A DNA stretch of 64,000 bases from Pedobacter sp. D749. Lineage in GTDB: Bacteria > Bacteroidota > Bacteroidia > Sphingobacteriales > Sphingobacteriaceae. A program made the translations under genes and the position numbers. This document shows, one piece after another, positions 18,294-26,856 of this stretch; the stretch's first letter is position 1, and each line of letters starts with the position of its first letter. Under the pieces are notes generated by a model that was not told the origin of the DNA, made no database searches, and saw only the letters and a program-made list of their open reading frames with translations. Location: contig NZ_CP079218.1 of the NCBI RefSeq assembly GCF_019317285.1, forward strand, positions 2,480,001 through 2,544,000. Direction: 5' to 3'.

Positions 18294-19295
18294 TTAATAA
18301 ATGATTACTTTATTTTCATAGATTGTATATTTTGAGTCCGATAGCTTAGCAATTACATCCATAATCTGCTTTACCGAACATTTATCAAATTTTGCGGTAA
18401 GCTTCACCCCTTTTAAAGCTTCGGTTTTAATTTCAATATCAAGATCATACTCGCGGGCAATTACATCGGCGATCTCGCTCAGGGATTTATCATAAAAAAA
18501 GATTTTGTATTCTCTCCAGCTATCAAAATCAATTGCATTTACCTGCTTTTTTGTTGTCTGTCCATTATATTTATTGATGGTAAGCTGTTCATTTGGTAAG
18601 AGGAACTGAACAGGGGCTGTTTTGCCCTTATTCTTAAACAGCACGCCAACTTTACCCGTTTGCACGGTGATGGTGATATCTTTTAAAGATGCATAGGCAT
18701 TAATATTAAATGAAGTACCCAGAACGGTAGTACTTACTTTCCCGGTATGAACTATAAAAGGTTGTTTGGTGCGGTGCTGCACGTCAAAAAAAGCTTCGCC
18801 ATCTAAATAAACGATCCGCTTGCTGGTGGTATTAAAATTGAGTGCGTAACGGATTTTACTATCGCCATTTAAATAGATATTAGAACCATCGGGCATGGTC
18901 ACCAGCCTTTTCTGTCCACGCGGATTGTAAATTTCGTTGTAAGCAATAACTTCGGTCTTTTTTGGATGAAAATTATTAAAATAAAGCACTGGCAACAAAG
19001 CGATCACCATGATTGCGGCAGCTATTGTAAAATACTTTCTATAATTGATTCTTTTTATAATTGGCGATTGCTCAGTACTATTTTCAATATGTTGTTGAAT
19101 GGCCAACCAGCTTTTTTGCTGATTAACAGGTTTTTTCAGGGAATAATCTGCTGCTTCAAAGGCCTGTAAGCTTTCCCTGAAAATCTGCTGATTCTGCTGG
19201 CTGCTTTCAACCCAAATCAGTAAATCAGTTAAATCTTCACTGCCAATGGTTTTCTTGCTGTAATCTTCTATTAATTTGTAATAACGTTCGTCCAT
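18294..19295 (-). CDS. FecR-family anti-sigma factor
   Basis: 333 residues: a cytoplasmic N-terminal part (1-85), one membrane segment (about 87-106, YFTIAAAIMVIALLPVLYF), the periplasmic FecR domain (RGQKRLVTMPDGSNIYLN to KVGVLFKN) and a C-terminal DUF4974 domain (about 265-333). It should relay substrate binding by the STN-bearing SusC to the ECF sigma factor encoded upstream. An unusually long 528-bp gap separates it from the sigma gene. Confidence 0.92.
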   Translation of the reverse strand: MDERYYKLIEDYSKKTIGSEDLTDLLIWVESSQQNQQIFRESLQAFEAADYSLKKPVNQQKSWLAIQQHIENSTEQSPIIKRINYRKYFTIAAAIMVIALLPVLYFNNFHPKKTEVIAYNEIYNPRGQKRLVTMPDGSNIYLNGDSKIRYALNFNTTSKRIVYLDGEAFFDVQHRTKQPFIVHTGKVSTTVLGTSFNINAYASLKDITITVQTGKVGVLFKNKGKTAPVQFLLPNEQLTINKYNGQTTKKQVNAIDFDSWREYKIFFYDKSLSEIADVIAREYDLDIEIKTEALKGVKLTAKFDKCSVKQIMDVIAKLSDSKYTIYENKVIIY

Positions 19296-19823
19296 TTAGT
19301 CATGCGGTTCTGGATGTAAGACAGATTAATGGGTGCCGATACGTAGCGAAAAAGATCAAGTTATTGTTAACAAATTGTTAAGCACAAAGAGCATCCTAAA
19401 TAAACTAATAATGCTGAAGGATTGTTCAGCAAGGAAAAATATTGATGTTTTTGATTTGGAAATGAAAGATCAGTGTTTCATAGATCCTTTTAGCCCCGCC
19501 ATCTGCTCCATCCCGATTGAAAAAATCGGGATCCGCTCCTGTCGGGTTTAGGTACAATGGCCTGTTATAAAATTAAATCATCCTGATTTCCCGGTGCAAA
19601 TGAATTTAGGTTTCTGAGCACCTGCCTGGGTTAAATAAACCCGATTGCCGGGAAGAGCTTCCGATTTTTCATCGGAACTCGTACCAAAAGCGGGACTGAA
19701 AACTGCCATGAAAAACTGAACCTGCCTTTCCAAAAACTAATGCAAGTAATATTTCGATAAATGATCTTCTCAAGGAAAATGAGAGTTAATTAAATATACT
19801 TTCAGGCAAAGAAGGAAATTGAA
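19296..19823. repeat. Palindrome-rich gap between ECF sigma and FecR genes
   Basis: 528 bp with no convincing gene. It holds at least one clean palindrome (TCCCGATT/AATCGGGA arms, about 19511-19531), a related CCGATTTTTCATCGG hairpin (about 19660-19675), and short GC-rich words unlike the flanking genes. This looks like a degenerate dispersed intergenic repeat of the kind common in Sphingobacteria. The sigma and FecR genes are usually adjacent, so the gap is likely an insertion. Confidence 0.5.
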
Positions 19824-20390
19824 TTAGATCTCCAATCGGTCAGTTGTGAGCGATCTAAAGTTTTTCACGGCCTGATAGAGTAAGGTTTCTACGGTTCTTA
19901 CAGAAATTCCCAATAAATCGGCAATAATGTTTTTCTCTAACATATCGATGCGGCTCATTAAAAGCACTTCCCGTTGCCGATCGGGTAACAGATTAATAAG
20001 ACTTATAATTTCGGAATAGGATTCCCTGCTGGTAAGCTGTTCGTGGGGATTTAAATAAGTATCCGGGTAATCGAGTGTATCTTCGCGATCGTTGATACTT
20101 AAAATATGGAATTTTACACGCTGAATTTCATTAAAGGCTAAATTTTTAGCTGCAGTAAACAGGTATTTTTTGATCGATTTGATCTGAAGCTCGTTTCTTT
20201 TGTCCCAAAGCTTCATAAAAAGATCGGCAATAAGCTCTTCTGCTTTGTTGTAATCTTTAATATAAATAGAGGTAAATTTGCATAAAGCAGGGTAATACCT
20301 GTTAAAAAGGGTTTCCAGTGCAAGGCTGTCTTGGTTTACCAATAATGACATTAAGTCTTCATCACTTTTGCTCAAATATGCATCCTTCAT
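19824..20390 (-). CDS. RNA polymerase ECF sigma factor (Bacteroidetes FecI-like)
   Basis: 188 residues. Region 2 covers about 25-90 (LFNRYYPALCKFTSIYI, AEELIADLFMKLWDKR, IKKYLFTAAKNLAFNEIQR) and region 4 about 130-180 (LLPDRQREVLLMSRIDMLEKNIIADLLGISVRTVETLL). This is the Bacteroidetes group that controls SusC/SusD loci with FecR. The region just upstream carries a TACTTTTG box and a perfect 17-bp palindrome. Confidence 0.93.
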   Translation of the reverse strand: MKDAYLSKSDEDLMSLLVNQDSLALETLFNRYYPALCKFTSIYIKDYNKAEELIADLFMKLWDKRNELQIKSIKKYLFTAAKNLAFNEIQRVKFHILSINDREDTLDYPDTYLNPHEQLTSRESYSEIISLINLLPDRQREVLLMSRIDMLEKNIIADLLGISVRTVETLLYQAVKNFRSLTTDRLEI

Positions 20391-20398
20391 CTTGCCAG

Positions 20399-20406
20399 CA
20401 AAAGTA
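20399..20406 (-). promoter_or_regulatory. -7 box (TACTTTTG) of the ECF sigma gene
   Basis: An exact TAnnTTTG match on the minus strand, 8 nt from the start codon. A palindrome lies immediately upstream. Confidence 0.45.
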
Positions 20407-20413
20407 GCTCAGC

Positions 20414-20430
20414 AACATTACGGTAATGTT
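20414..20430. promoter_or_regulatory. Perfect palindrome AACATTAC-G-GTAATGTT, candidate operator
   Basis: 8-bp arms around one base, 8 bp upstream of the sigma-gene -7 box, where it would overlap the promoter spacer. Probably binds a regulator of the whole phosphodiesterase/SusCD locus; the protein is unknown. Confidence 0.4.
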
Positions 20431-20454
20431 AAGCAAACTTCGCCTTTAAGTTAC

Positions 20455-21690
20455 CTATGTATTAATTGTGTTGGATTTATAGCTAAAAAGGTGCTTTTTA
20501 TACAAGCTATTCAATGAAAAATTACGCTCAAGAATAATCAATCCTACAACCGGGAATATTAAAAGTTCGATGATATTAAAGCTATAGAAGAAATAACCGA
20601 ATACCAGTATCAACCTGAAACATTCGAGGTAATAAATCCACTTGCGCTGCTCTAACAGGGCGCCTATATTGATCAGGGTAACGAGGATAAAAATCAATAT
20701 GGCAACTTTAGGGACTACAGTTAACGATTCGTAAAACATGGTTGTACCTGTAAGCATTGCTACCACCATAATCAGCTGGATATTCAGATAAATTTTAAAC
20801 CTGGGTTTAGGTTTCGCCTCATGTTGTAATTTATTTTGATAATAACGTTCTTCTAAAATCGGCCTGATATTCTGGTCCATTAAAGCCGGACTCCCGAAAA
20901 CAGCATCCCATCTGGCCTTGAATCCATTTGCACGTCTGTAAGCCTCCCCTATTTCTAAATAATAATGAAAATGTTGCCAAAGGAAACTATAACTTTTAAT
21001 TGGATGTGTTAAGCCGTATTGAGGTGCTTCTTCTTCCGCCTGGAACGTGCCGAATAATTTGTCCCAGAAAACAAAAACGTCACCATAGTTTTTATCAAGG
21101 TATTTCTCGTCAGAAGCATGATGAACGCCATGTAGCGAAGGCGTAATCAAAATATTTTCGAGCCAGCCTAATTTGCCAATCAATTGCGTATGTGTAAAAA
21201 ACGAATACGCACCGTGGGCCAAAAGAATGGTAATGATCATGTTGGGGTGAAAACCTACCAATGGTAAAGCACACCAGAAAACATTACGAAAAATGGCCTG
21301 AATAGTGGTAATCCGCGCTGCTGCAGATAAATTAAACTCTTCGCTTTGGTGGTGCACAATGTGTGCTGCCCATAAAAAATTAATCTCATGTCCAAGCCTG
21401 TGGTACCAGTACCAAACAAAATCGGTAGCAAGCAACAGCAAAATCCACACATACCACTTCGTAGAAATATCGAAAATGGCATAGTGGGCATACAGCCAAT
21501 CGTAAACCTGATAAAAACTGGCCGCAATAAATAAATTCAATAACCGCTCGGCAATACCTACACTAAAATTTGCAACTGTACTCTCGTATTTAAAAATTTT
21601 CGCCTTCTTTTGGTGCTGGGCAATTTTAAATTCAATAAATACAAAAATAAAAAATGCCGGAATAGCAAATGCAAGGTAGTTTACCGTCAT
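20455..21690 (-). CDS. Fatty acid hydroxylase / sterol desaturase family membrane di-iron enzyme
   Basis: 411 residues with several membrane segments (about 5-22, 45-65, 80-97, 130-160 and at least three near the C-terminus). The di-iron histidine boxes are HRLGH (97-101), HIVHH (110-114) and HGVHH (187-191). This set defines the fatty acid hydroxylase superfamily, which includes alkylglycerol monooxygenase, carotenoid and sterol enzymes. The extra hydrophobic C-terminal third resembles the alkylglycerol monooxygenase-like Bacteroidetes proteins. Substrate unknown, likely a membrane lipid. Confidence 0.85.
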   Translation of the reverse strand: MTVNYLAFAIPAFFIFVFIEFKIAQHQKKAKIFKYESTVANFSVGIAERLLNLFIAASFYQVYDWLYAHYAIFDISTKWYVWILLLLATDFVWYWYHRLGHEINFLWAAHIVHHQSEEFNLSAAARITTIQAIFRNVFWCALPLVGFHPNMIITILLAHGAYSFFTHTQLIGKLGWLENILITPSLHGVHHASDEKYLDKNYGDVFVFWDKLFGTFQAEEEAPQYGLTHPIKSYSFLWQHFHYYLEIGEAYRRANGFKARWDAVFGSPALMDQNIRPILEERYYQNKLQHEAKPKPRFKIYLNIQLIMVVAMLTGTTMFYESLTVVPKVAILIFILVTLINIGALLEQRKWIYYLECFRLILVFGYFFYSFNIIELLIFPVVGLIILERNFSLNSLYKKHLFSYKSNTINT

Positions 21691-21854
21691 AACAATTTAG
21701 ATCTTTTTTAAGTTTAACGAAACAAACTTAATTATATTCTATTAAATACATAGATTTTATAGAATATATTATTACACCTAAATTACTTCCATATTCATTT
21801 AATGTTTGTTGTTTTAATTTATTTGTAGAACTTCGGAATTATAAATACATAATT

Positions 21855-22613
21855 ATGGCTACAGAGAAAAAAGCTGAAAACAACAATATATTATCTATCG
21901 ATATTGGCGGCACCAGTATAAAAACCGTTCTTTTAGATGAAAGCGGAAACATGATTACCGAATATTTAAAAAGCAAAACCCCGCCAGAAGCTACGCCAAA
22001 AGATATTGTAACAGGTATTGTAGAATTGATTAAGCCTTTCCCTGATAGTTATAACCGTGTATCAATCGGATTTCCGGGTTACGTTAAAAATGGGATTGTA
22101 AAAACTGCTCCCAATCTGGCTAAAAACAAATGGGCTGATGTAGATCTTGCACAACGCGTGGCCAACGAGCTTGGTAAGCCTGTGCGTTTGGTTAATGATG
22201 CAGACCAGCAAGGCTTAGGCGTGGTTGAAGGTAAAGGCTTTGAAATTGTTTTTACTGTTGGTACAGGCTTCGGAACAGCGCTATTGTTTGATGGAGAACT
22301 GCTTCCTCACCTGGAACTGGCGCATTTCCCAATCAATAAGGAGGAAGATTACGACGATTATATTGGAAACAAGGCATTCGAAAAAATTGGTAGCGAACGC
22401 TGGAACAAAAGATTAAAAAAGGTAATCGAAATTTATAAAACAGTTTTCAATTACGATACCCTATATATAGGTGGCGGAAATTCGAAGCAGATTAATTTTA
22501 AGCTGGAAGACAATATTAAAATCGTGACCAACAGAGACGGGATTAAAGGTGGGGCAAAGCTTTGGAAACTGGCTGATAAGTACAATATTTTTACTGTTGA
22601 GCCTAAAAAATAA
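21855..22613 (+). CDS. ROK-family glucokinase, polyphosphate-glucokinase-like
   Basis: 252 residues. The ATPase-fold phosphate-1 motif DIGGTSIKT (about 16-24), GFPGYV, NDADQQGLG (114-122) and VGTGFGTALL mark the sugar kinase superfamily. It lacks the CxCGxxGCxE zinc motif of ordinary ROK kinases, and its layout (KTAPNLAKNKW, RWNKRLKKVIEIY, IGGGNSK) follows actinobacterial polyphosphate/ATP glucokinases. It probably feeds glucose-6-phosphate to the zwf-pgl-gnd products encoded next to it. Polyphosphate as phosphate donor is inferred from that resemblance. Confidence 0.8.
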   Translation: MATEKKAENNNILSIDIGGTSIKTVLLDESGNMITEYLKSKTPPEATPKDIVTGIVELIKPFPDSYNRVSIGFPGYVKNGIVKTAPNLAKNKWADVDLAQRVANELGKPVRLVNDADQQGLGVVEGKGFEIVFTVGTGFGTALLFDGELLPHLELAHFPINKEEDYDDYIGNKAFEKIGSERWNKRLKKVIEIYKTVFNYDTLYIGGGNSKQINFKLEDNIKIVTNRDGIKGGAKLWKLADKYNIFTVEPKK

Positions 22614-22670
22614 TTGATCTTTTATTACAATCTTTTAACAACAATAGCTGCAATATTAATTTGTAAACCC

Positions 22671-22678
22671 TAATTTTG
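22671..22678 (+). promoter_or_regulatory. -7 box (TAATTTTG) before gnd
   Basis: An exact TAnnTTTG match 22 bp upstream of the chosen gnd ATG, in the 87-bp gap after the glucokinase gene. Suggests gnd-zwf can start from its own promoter. Confidence 0.35.
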
Positions 22679-22700
22679 GGTGTATTCTAAAAAACAAAAA

Positions 22701-24116
22701 ATGGCAAATAACGATTCTGAAAAATATAAATTGGGAATGATTGGTTTAGGTACTATGGGCCGGAACTTATTATTAAACATGGCTGATAAGGGCTTCTCTG
22801 TAACAGGTTACGATAAAGACCAAAAGATGATCTCGAAGCTTGAAGAAGAAGGCAAAGCACATAACTTAGAAGGATTTAATGATATTGAAAGCTTTATTTC
22901 CAGCTTACAAACACCACGTACATTAATTTTACTAGTACCAGCCGGACCAATTGTAGATAGCGTTATTGCAGAACTAAAACCACTTTTAAGCAAAGGTGAT
23001 ATCATCATCGATAGTGGAAATTCGCATTTTACCGATACCAACCGCCGTGTTGACGAGTTAGAGAAAGATGGCTTACATTTTTTCGGAATGGGTATTTCTG
23101 GTGGTGAAGAAGGTGCTCGGTTTGGTCCGAGTATGATGCCTGGTGGTGATAAACAAGCATACAACGTTGTAAAAGATGTTTTTGATGCGGTAGCTGCAAA
23201 AGTGGGTACCGATCCTTGTGTAACCTACATTGGCCCTGGAGCTTCTGGTCACTTTGTTAAAATGGTGCATAATGGTATAGAATATGCCATTATGGAGCTT
23301 ATTGCCGAGGTATATGGCATCCTTAAAAATGGTTTAGGTTACTCAAATGAAGAAATTTACAAAGTATTCAAAAAATGGAACGAAGGCAGGTTGCAATCAT
23401 TTTTATTGGAAATTACTGCTGAAATTTTCTTATTTAAAGATACCGAAACACAAAATGATCTTTTAGATCAGATTAAAGATGAAGCCCGTTCAAAAGGTAC
23501 TGGAAAATGGACATCAGAGGTTTCAATGGAACTTCAATTGCCAATCCCTACTATTAACGAAGCTGTTTCTAACCGCGATTTATCTAAATTTAAAAAACTA
23601 AGGGTTTCTCTAGAGGAAGCTTTTGGTAAAAAAGATACTAAAATTGAGGTAACAGTTGAAGAACTGGAAGATGCATTTTACTTCTCTATGATCAGTGCTT
23701 ATGCACAAGGGATGCATTTACTGGTTCAGGCATCAAAAGAATATCAATACGACCTACAGTTACAGGAAATTGCCAAAATCTGGCGCGGAGGCTGTATCAT
23801 CAGGGCTAAATTTTTAGAAGATATTTATCAGGCTTATGATAAAGACAATTCTCTTGAACATTTATTCGGTGATACGGGTATTCAGAACATCATTAAAGGC
23901 ACTTTAGCAGGTACGCGCAAAACAATCAGTGCATGTATCAATTCTGGTTTAGGTATTCCTGCATTTGCATCTACCCTAACCTATTTCGATACGATTACTA
24001 CAGGCCGCATGCCTTCAAATTTAATTCAGGCACAAAGAGATTTCTTTGGCGCACACACCTTTGAACGCATTGATAAAGATGGCGTTTTTCATGCCGACTG
24101 GAATAAATTATCATAA
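22701..24116 (+). CDS. gnd: 6-phosphogluconate dehydrogenase, decarboxylating
   Basis: 471 residues from the ATG at 22701; the in-frame GTG at 22680 lies on the promoter box and adds nothing conserved. Motifs: the NADP-binding GLGTMGRN near the N-terminus, IDSGNSHFTDT, and the family signature ISGGEEGARFGPSMMPGG (about residues 137-154). It makes ribulose-5-phosphate, CO2 and NADPH. zwf follows after 30 bp. Confidence 0.96.
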   Translation: MANNDSEKYKLGMIGLGTMGRNLLLNMADKGFSVTGYDKDQKMISKLEEEGKAHNLEGFNDIESFISSLQTPRTLILLVPAGPIVDSVIAELKPLLSKGDIIIDSGNSHFTDTNRRVDELEKDGLHFFGMGISGGEEGARFGPSMMPGGDKQAYNVVKDVFDAVAAKVGTDPCVTYIGPGASGHFVKMVHNGIEYAIMELIAEVYGILKNGLGYSNEEIYKVFKKWNEGRLQSFLLEITAEIFLFKDTETQNDLLDQIKDEARSKGTGKWTSEVSMELQLPIPTINEAVSNRDLSKFKKLRVSLEEAFGKKDTKIEVTVEELEDAFYFSMISAYAQGMHLLVQASKEYQYDLQLQEIAKIWRGGCIIRAKFLEDIYQAYDKDNSLEHLFGDTGIQNIIKGTLAGTRKTISACINSGLGIPAFASTLTYFDTITTGRMPSNLIQAQRDFFGAHTFERIDKDGVFHADWNKLS

Positions 24117-24146
24117 ACTCATTAGACTCACGAACAAGAACATACA

Positions 24147-25661
24147 ATGAAAACCAAAACCGCATTAAACCCTACCATTTTTGTAATATTTGGTGGAACA
24201 GGTGATTTAAATAAAAGAAAATTAGCACCTGCCCTATATAATTTATTTATAGAGGGTTACATGCCTGATAAGTTTGCTATTATTGGTACAGGAAGAACCG
24301 AATTTACTGATGATAGTTACAAAATTGCTTTAGAAGAGGCTGTTAACGAGTTTTCGCGAAGCGGAAAAGTAAAAAAAGATAAATGGGAAGATTTCGCAAA
24401 GACGATGAACTACTGTCCTACCGATTTTGCCCAGCCAAAAACTTTCGAAAACCTAAAAGGAGCTGTAGAAAAATATCAAAAAGAATTTGGAGCCGGAACA
24501 CAGGTGATTTTCTACCTCGCAGTTGCGCCTAATTTCTTCCCGATTATTGCTGAATGTTTGCAGAAATATAAACTAACGCAAGATGAGGACAATAGCCGTA
24601 TTGTTATCGAAAAACCTTTTGGCCATGATTTAGAATCGGCAAAAGAGCTTAATGCATTATTGAGCACTATTTTTACGGAAAAGCAGATCTACCGTATTGA
24701 TCATTATCTCGGTAAAGAAACCGTACAAAACATGATGGCATTCCGTTTTGCCAATGCATTGTTCGAGCCGTTGTGGAACAGGTCTTATATCGATCACGTT
24801 CAGATTTCAGTAACAGAACAGTTAGGCGTGGGCGATCGGGGTGGGTATTATGAAGGCTCTGGTGCTTTGAGAGATATGATTCAGAATCACCTCCTGCAAT
24901 TGCTTTGTTTGGTTGGAATGGAAGCGCCTATTAATTTTGATGCAGATGAAATCAGAAATCGTAAGGTTGAGGTTTTAAGAGCAATGCGTCCTTTTTCTGC
25001 AGAGGATATCCGTTTTCACACCGTTCGTGGTCAGTACAGCAAAGGCTGGGTTGAAGGCAAGGAAGTGCCAGGATACCGCCAGGAAAAAGGTGTTGATCCT
25101 CAATCAAATACCGAAACTTTTGCAGCAGTTAAATTCCATATTGATAACTGGAGATGGCAAGGTATTCCTTTCTATTTAAGAACAGGAAAACGCTTAAACC
25201 AAACTTCATCATTAATTACCATTCAGTTTAGAGATGTGCCACATCAGATTTTCTCTTCAGCGGTAACCGAAAACTGGCAACAAAACAGGTTGGTGATTAG
25301 CATACAGCCAGAAATGAGTATCCGCATGCAGGTTCAGGCCAAAAGACCTGGATTAGACATGGTTCTAAACCCGGTTGATATGGTATTTGATTATAAAGGA
25401 ACTTACGAGGGTGATACCCCAGAAGCTTACGAAACCCTATTATTGGATACCATGATGGGCGATCAAACCTTGTTTATGCGTGGCGATCAGGTAGAAGCGG
25501 CATGGGAACTGGTGATGCCAATTTTAAATACATGGGAAAGCAAAAAATCGATCAACTTTCCTAACTATCCTGCCGATAGCTGGGGACCAGAAGAAGCTGA
25601 AGCACTTATTGCGAGAGATGGTTTCCACTGGTTTAACCTGCCATTGAAGAATAAAGAATAA
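24147..25661 (+). CDS. zwf: Glucose-6-phosphate 1-dehydrogenase
   Basis: 504 residues. The nucleotide motif FGGTGDLNKRKLAP (about 15-28), the active-site signature RIDHYLGKE (near 178-186) and EKPFGHD are all present. First step of the oxidative pentose-phosphate branch, making NADPH. The usual kinase, lactonase and phosphogluconate dehydrogenase genes flank it. A 25-bp inverted repeat separates it from pgl. Confidence 0.96.
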   Translation: MKTKTALNPTIFVIFGGTGDLNKRKLAPALYNLFIEGYMPDKFAIIGTGRTEFTDDSYKIALEEAVNEFSRSGKVKKDKWEDFAKTMNYCPTDFAQPKTFENLKGAVEKYQKEFGAGTQVIFYLAVAPNFFPIIAECLQKYKLTQDEDNSRIVIEKPFGHDLESAKELNALLSTIFTEKQIYRIDHYLGKETVQNMMAFRFANALFEPLWNRSYIDHVQISVTEQLGVGDRGGYYEGSGALRDMIQNHLLQLLCLVGMEAPINFDADEIRNRKVEVLRAMRPFSAEDIRFHTVRGQYSKGWVEGKEVPGYRQEKGVDPQSNTETFAAVKFHIDNWRWQGIPFYLRTGKRLNQTSSLITIQFRDVPHQIFSSAVTENWQQNRLVISIQPEMSIRMQVQAKRPGLDMVLNPVDMVFDYKGTYEGDTPEAYETLLLDTMMGDQTLFMRGDQVEAAWELVMPILNTWESKKSINFPNYPADSWGPEEAEALIARDGFHWFNLPLKNKE

Positions 25662-25671
25662 AAACTCATTC

Positions 25672-25756
25672 CGTCATTGCGAGGCACGAAGCAATCTTAA
25701 AGCTATGGGTTTAGAATAGCAAACGTTGTAGGATTGCTTCGTGCCTCGCAATGACG
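25672..25756. repeat. 25-bp perfect inverted repeat, family A element
   Basis: The arms at 25672-25696 and 25732-25756 are exact reverse complements, separated by 35 bp. The left arm continues into TTAAAGC, linking it to the CGTCATT...CTTAAAGC elements elsewhere. It lies between zwf and pgl and could form a long cruciform or mRNA stem that separates expression of the two genes. Confidence 0.8.
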
Positions 25757-25770
25757 ATTAATCAATAAAA

Positions 25771-26496
25771 ATGAATCTACTCATATACAAAACATTAGAA
25801 GAACTAAACCAGGATCTGGCAGATTATGTAATCAAGATTGCAGAAATGTCAATCGAAGAAAATGACCGTTTCAATTTCGTACTTACTGGCGGTAGTTCTC
25901 CTAAAGCACTTTACCATTTTCTTGCTACTGAAGGGCAACACAGAATTGATTGGGAAAAAGTCTACTTCTTTTTTGGCGATGAGCGTAATGTTCCTGCCAA
26001 CGATGATAATTATAACGGATTAATGGCCAAGAAAACCATTTTAGATCCGCTAGGTATTAAAGAAGATCATATCTTTTACGTGAATACTACTTTAGCGCCA
26101 GAAAAAGCAGCTATCGAATATAAAAAAGCAATCGACAAACATTTTAATGGTGAAGACATTGTTTTCGATTTAATCCTTTTAGGCATGGGCGATGATGCAC
26201 ACACCGCTTCAATTTTTCCACATACTACTTTGGTTAAAGATGAGGAAGTAAACGTAGCAGCTGTATACGTAGAAAAATTAGATACCTATCGCATCAGCTT
26301 TACCGCACCATTAATTAATAAAGCAGATAATGTTGCTTTCCTGGTATTTGGAGAGAATAAAGCCGAAGCACTGAAACATGTTATTGGCGATACGGAAAAA
26401 AATGTTGATTTATATCCTTCGCAATTAATCGATCCTATTGATGGGAAGTTAACCTGGTTTACCGACGAGGCTGCAACAAAATTATTAGAAGATTAA
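25771..26496 (+). CDS. pgl: 6-phosphogluconolactonase
   Basis: 241 residues of the DevB/Pgl group: LTGGSSPKALY (about 39-49), FFFGDERNVPANDDNYN (near 69-85) and LLGMGDDAHTASIFPH (about 136-151). It hydrolyses 6-phosphogluconolactone between the Zwf and Gnd steps. Lies 109 bp after zwf, past a long inverted repeat, and ends at a clear terminator. Confidence 0.95.
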   Translation: MNLLIYKTLEELNQDLADYVIKIAEMSIEENDRFNFVLTGGSSPKALYHFLATEGQHRIDWEKVYFFFGDERNVPANDDNYNGLMAKKTILDPLGIKEDHIFYVNTTLAPEKAAIEYKKAIDKHFNGEDIVFDLILLGMGDDAHTASIFPHTTLVKDEEVNVAAVYVEKLDTYRISFTAPLINKADNVAFLVFGENKAEALKHVIGDTEKNVDLYPSQLIDPIDGKLTWFTDEAATKLLED

Positions 26497-26543
26497 ATAA
26501 TATGGATGTCTGAAGAAAAACATTTATCAGACTTTTTAAACAG

Positions 26544-26579
26544 AAAACGGAATATGCCTCAGGGTTATTCCGTTTTTTT
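26544..26579 (+). terminator. Rho-independent terminator after pgl
   Basis: AAAACGGAAT (26544-26553) pairs perfectly with ATTCCGTTTT (26567-26576), followed by T residues. It lies 47 bp past the pgl stop. The rest of the gap to 26856 holds only AT-rich DNA with a run of T near 26770. Confidence 0.85.
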
Positions 26580-26856
26580 ATTGAACAATTGGCCAAATTG
26601 GGAGAGATTAATTTTCGTGTAACCAAGGCAATGATCGTTATAGAATGAACAACCGGCTTGTATATATTACGCAATTAGAACTTTATCCATGCGGTTATTC
26701 CTGTTTGATAAATCCTTTGAAAATAATATCTAAAAATTTATTTCAAGGATATTAATGTGAAAGCGAAATATTTTTTTTTTAAAATGACGATGGCTGGGCC
26801 AGACGTGTTGTTGAATGTTTTCAGCAGACAGTTTAAGTATAAAAGAAGTTTGGTGG

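Noticed and set aside
19333..19551. 72-codon frame in the sigma-FecR gap
   Set aside because: It runs through palindromic repeat sequence and shows no protein-like pattern.
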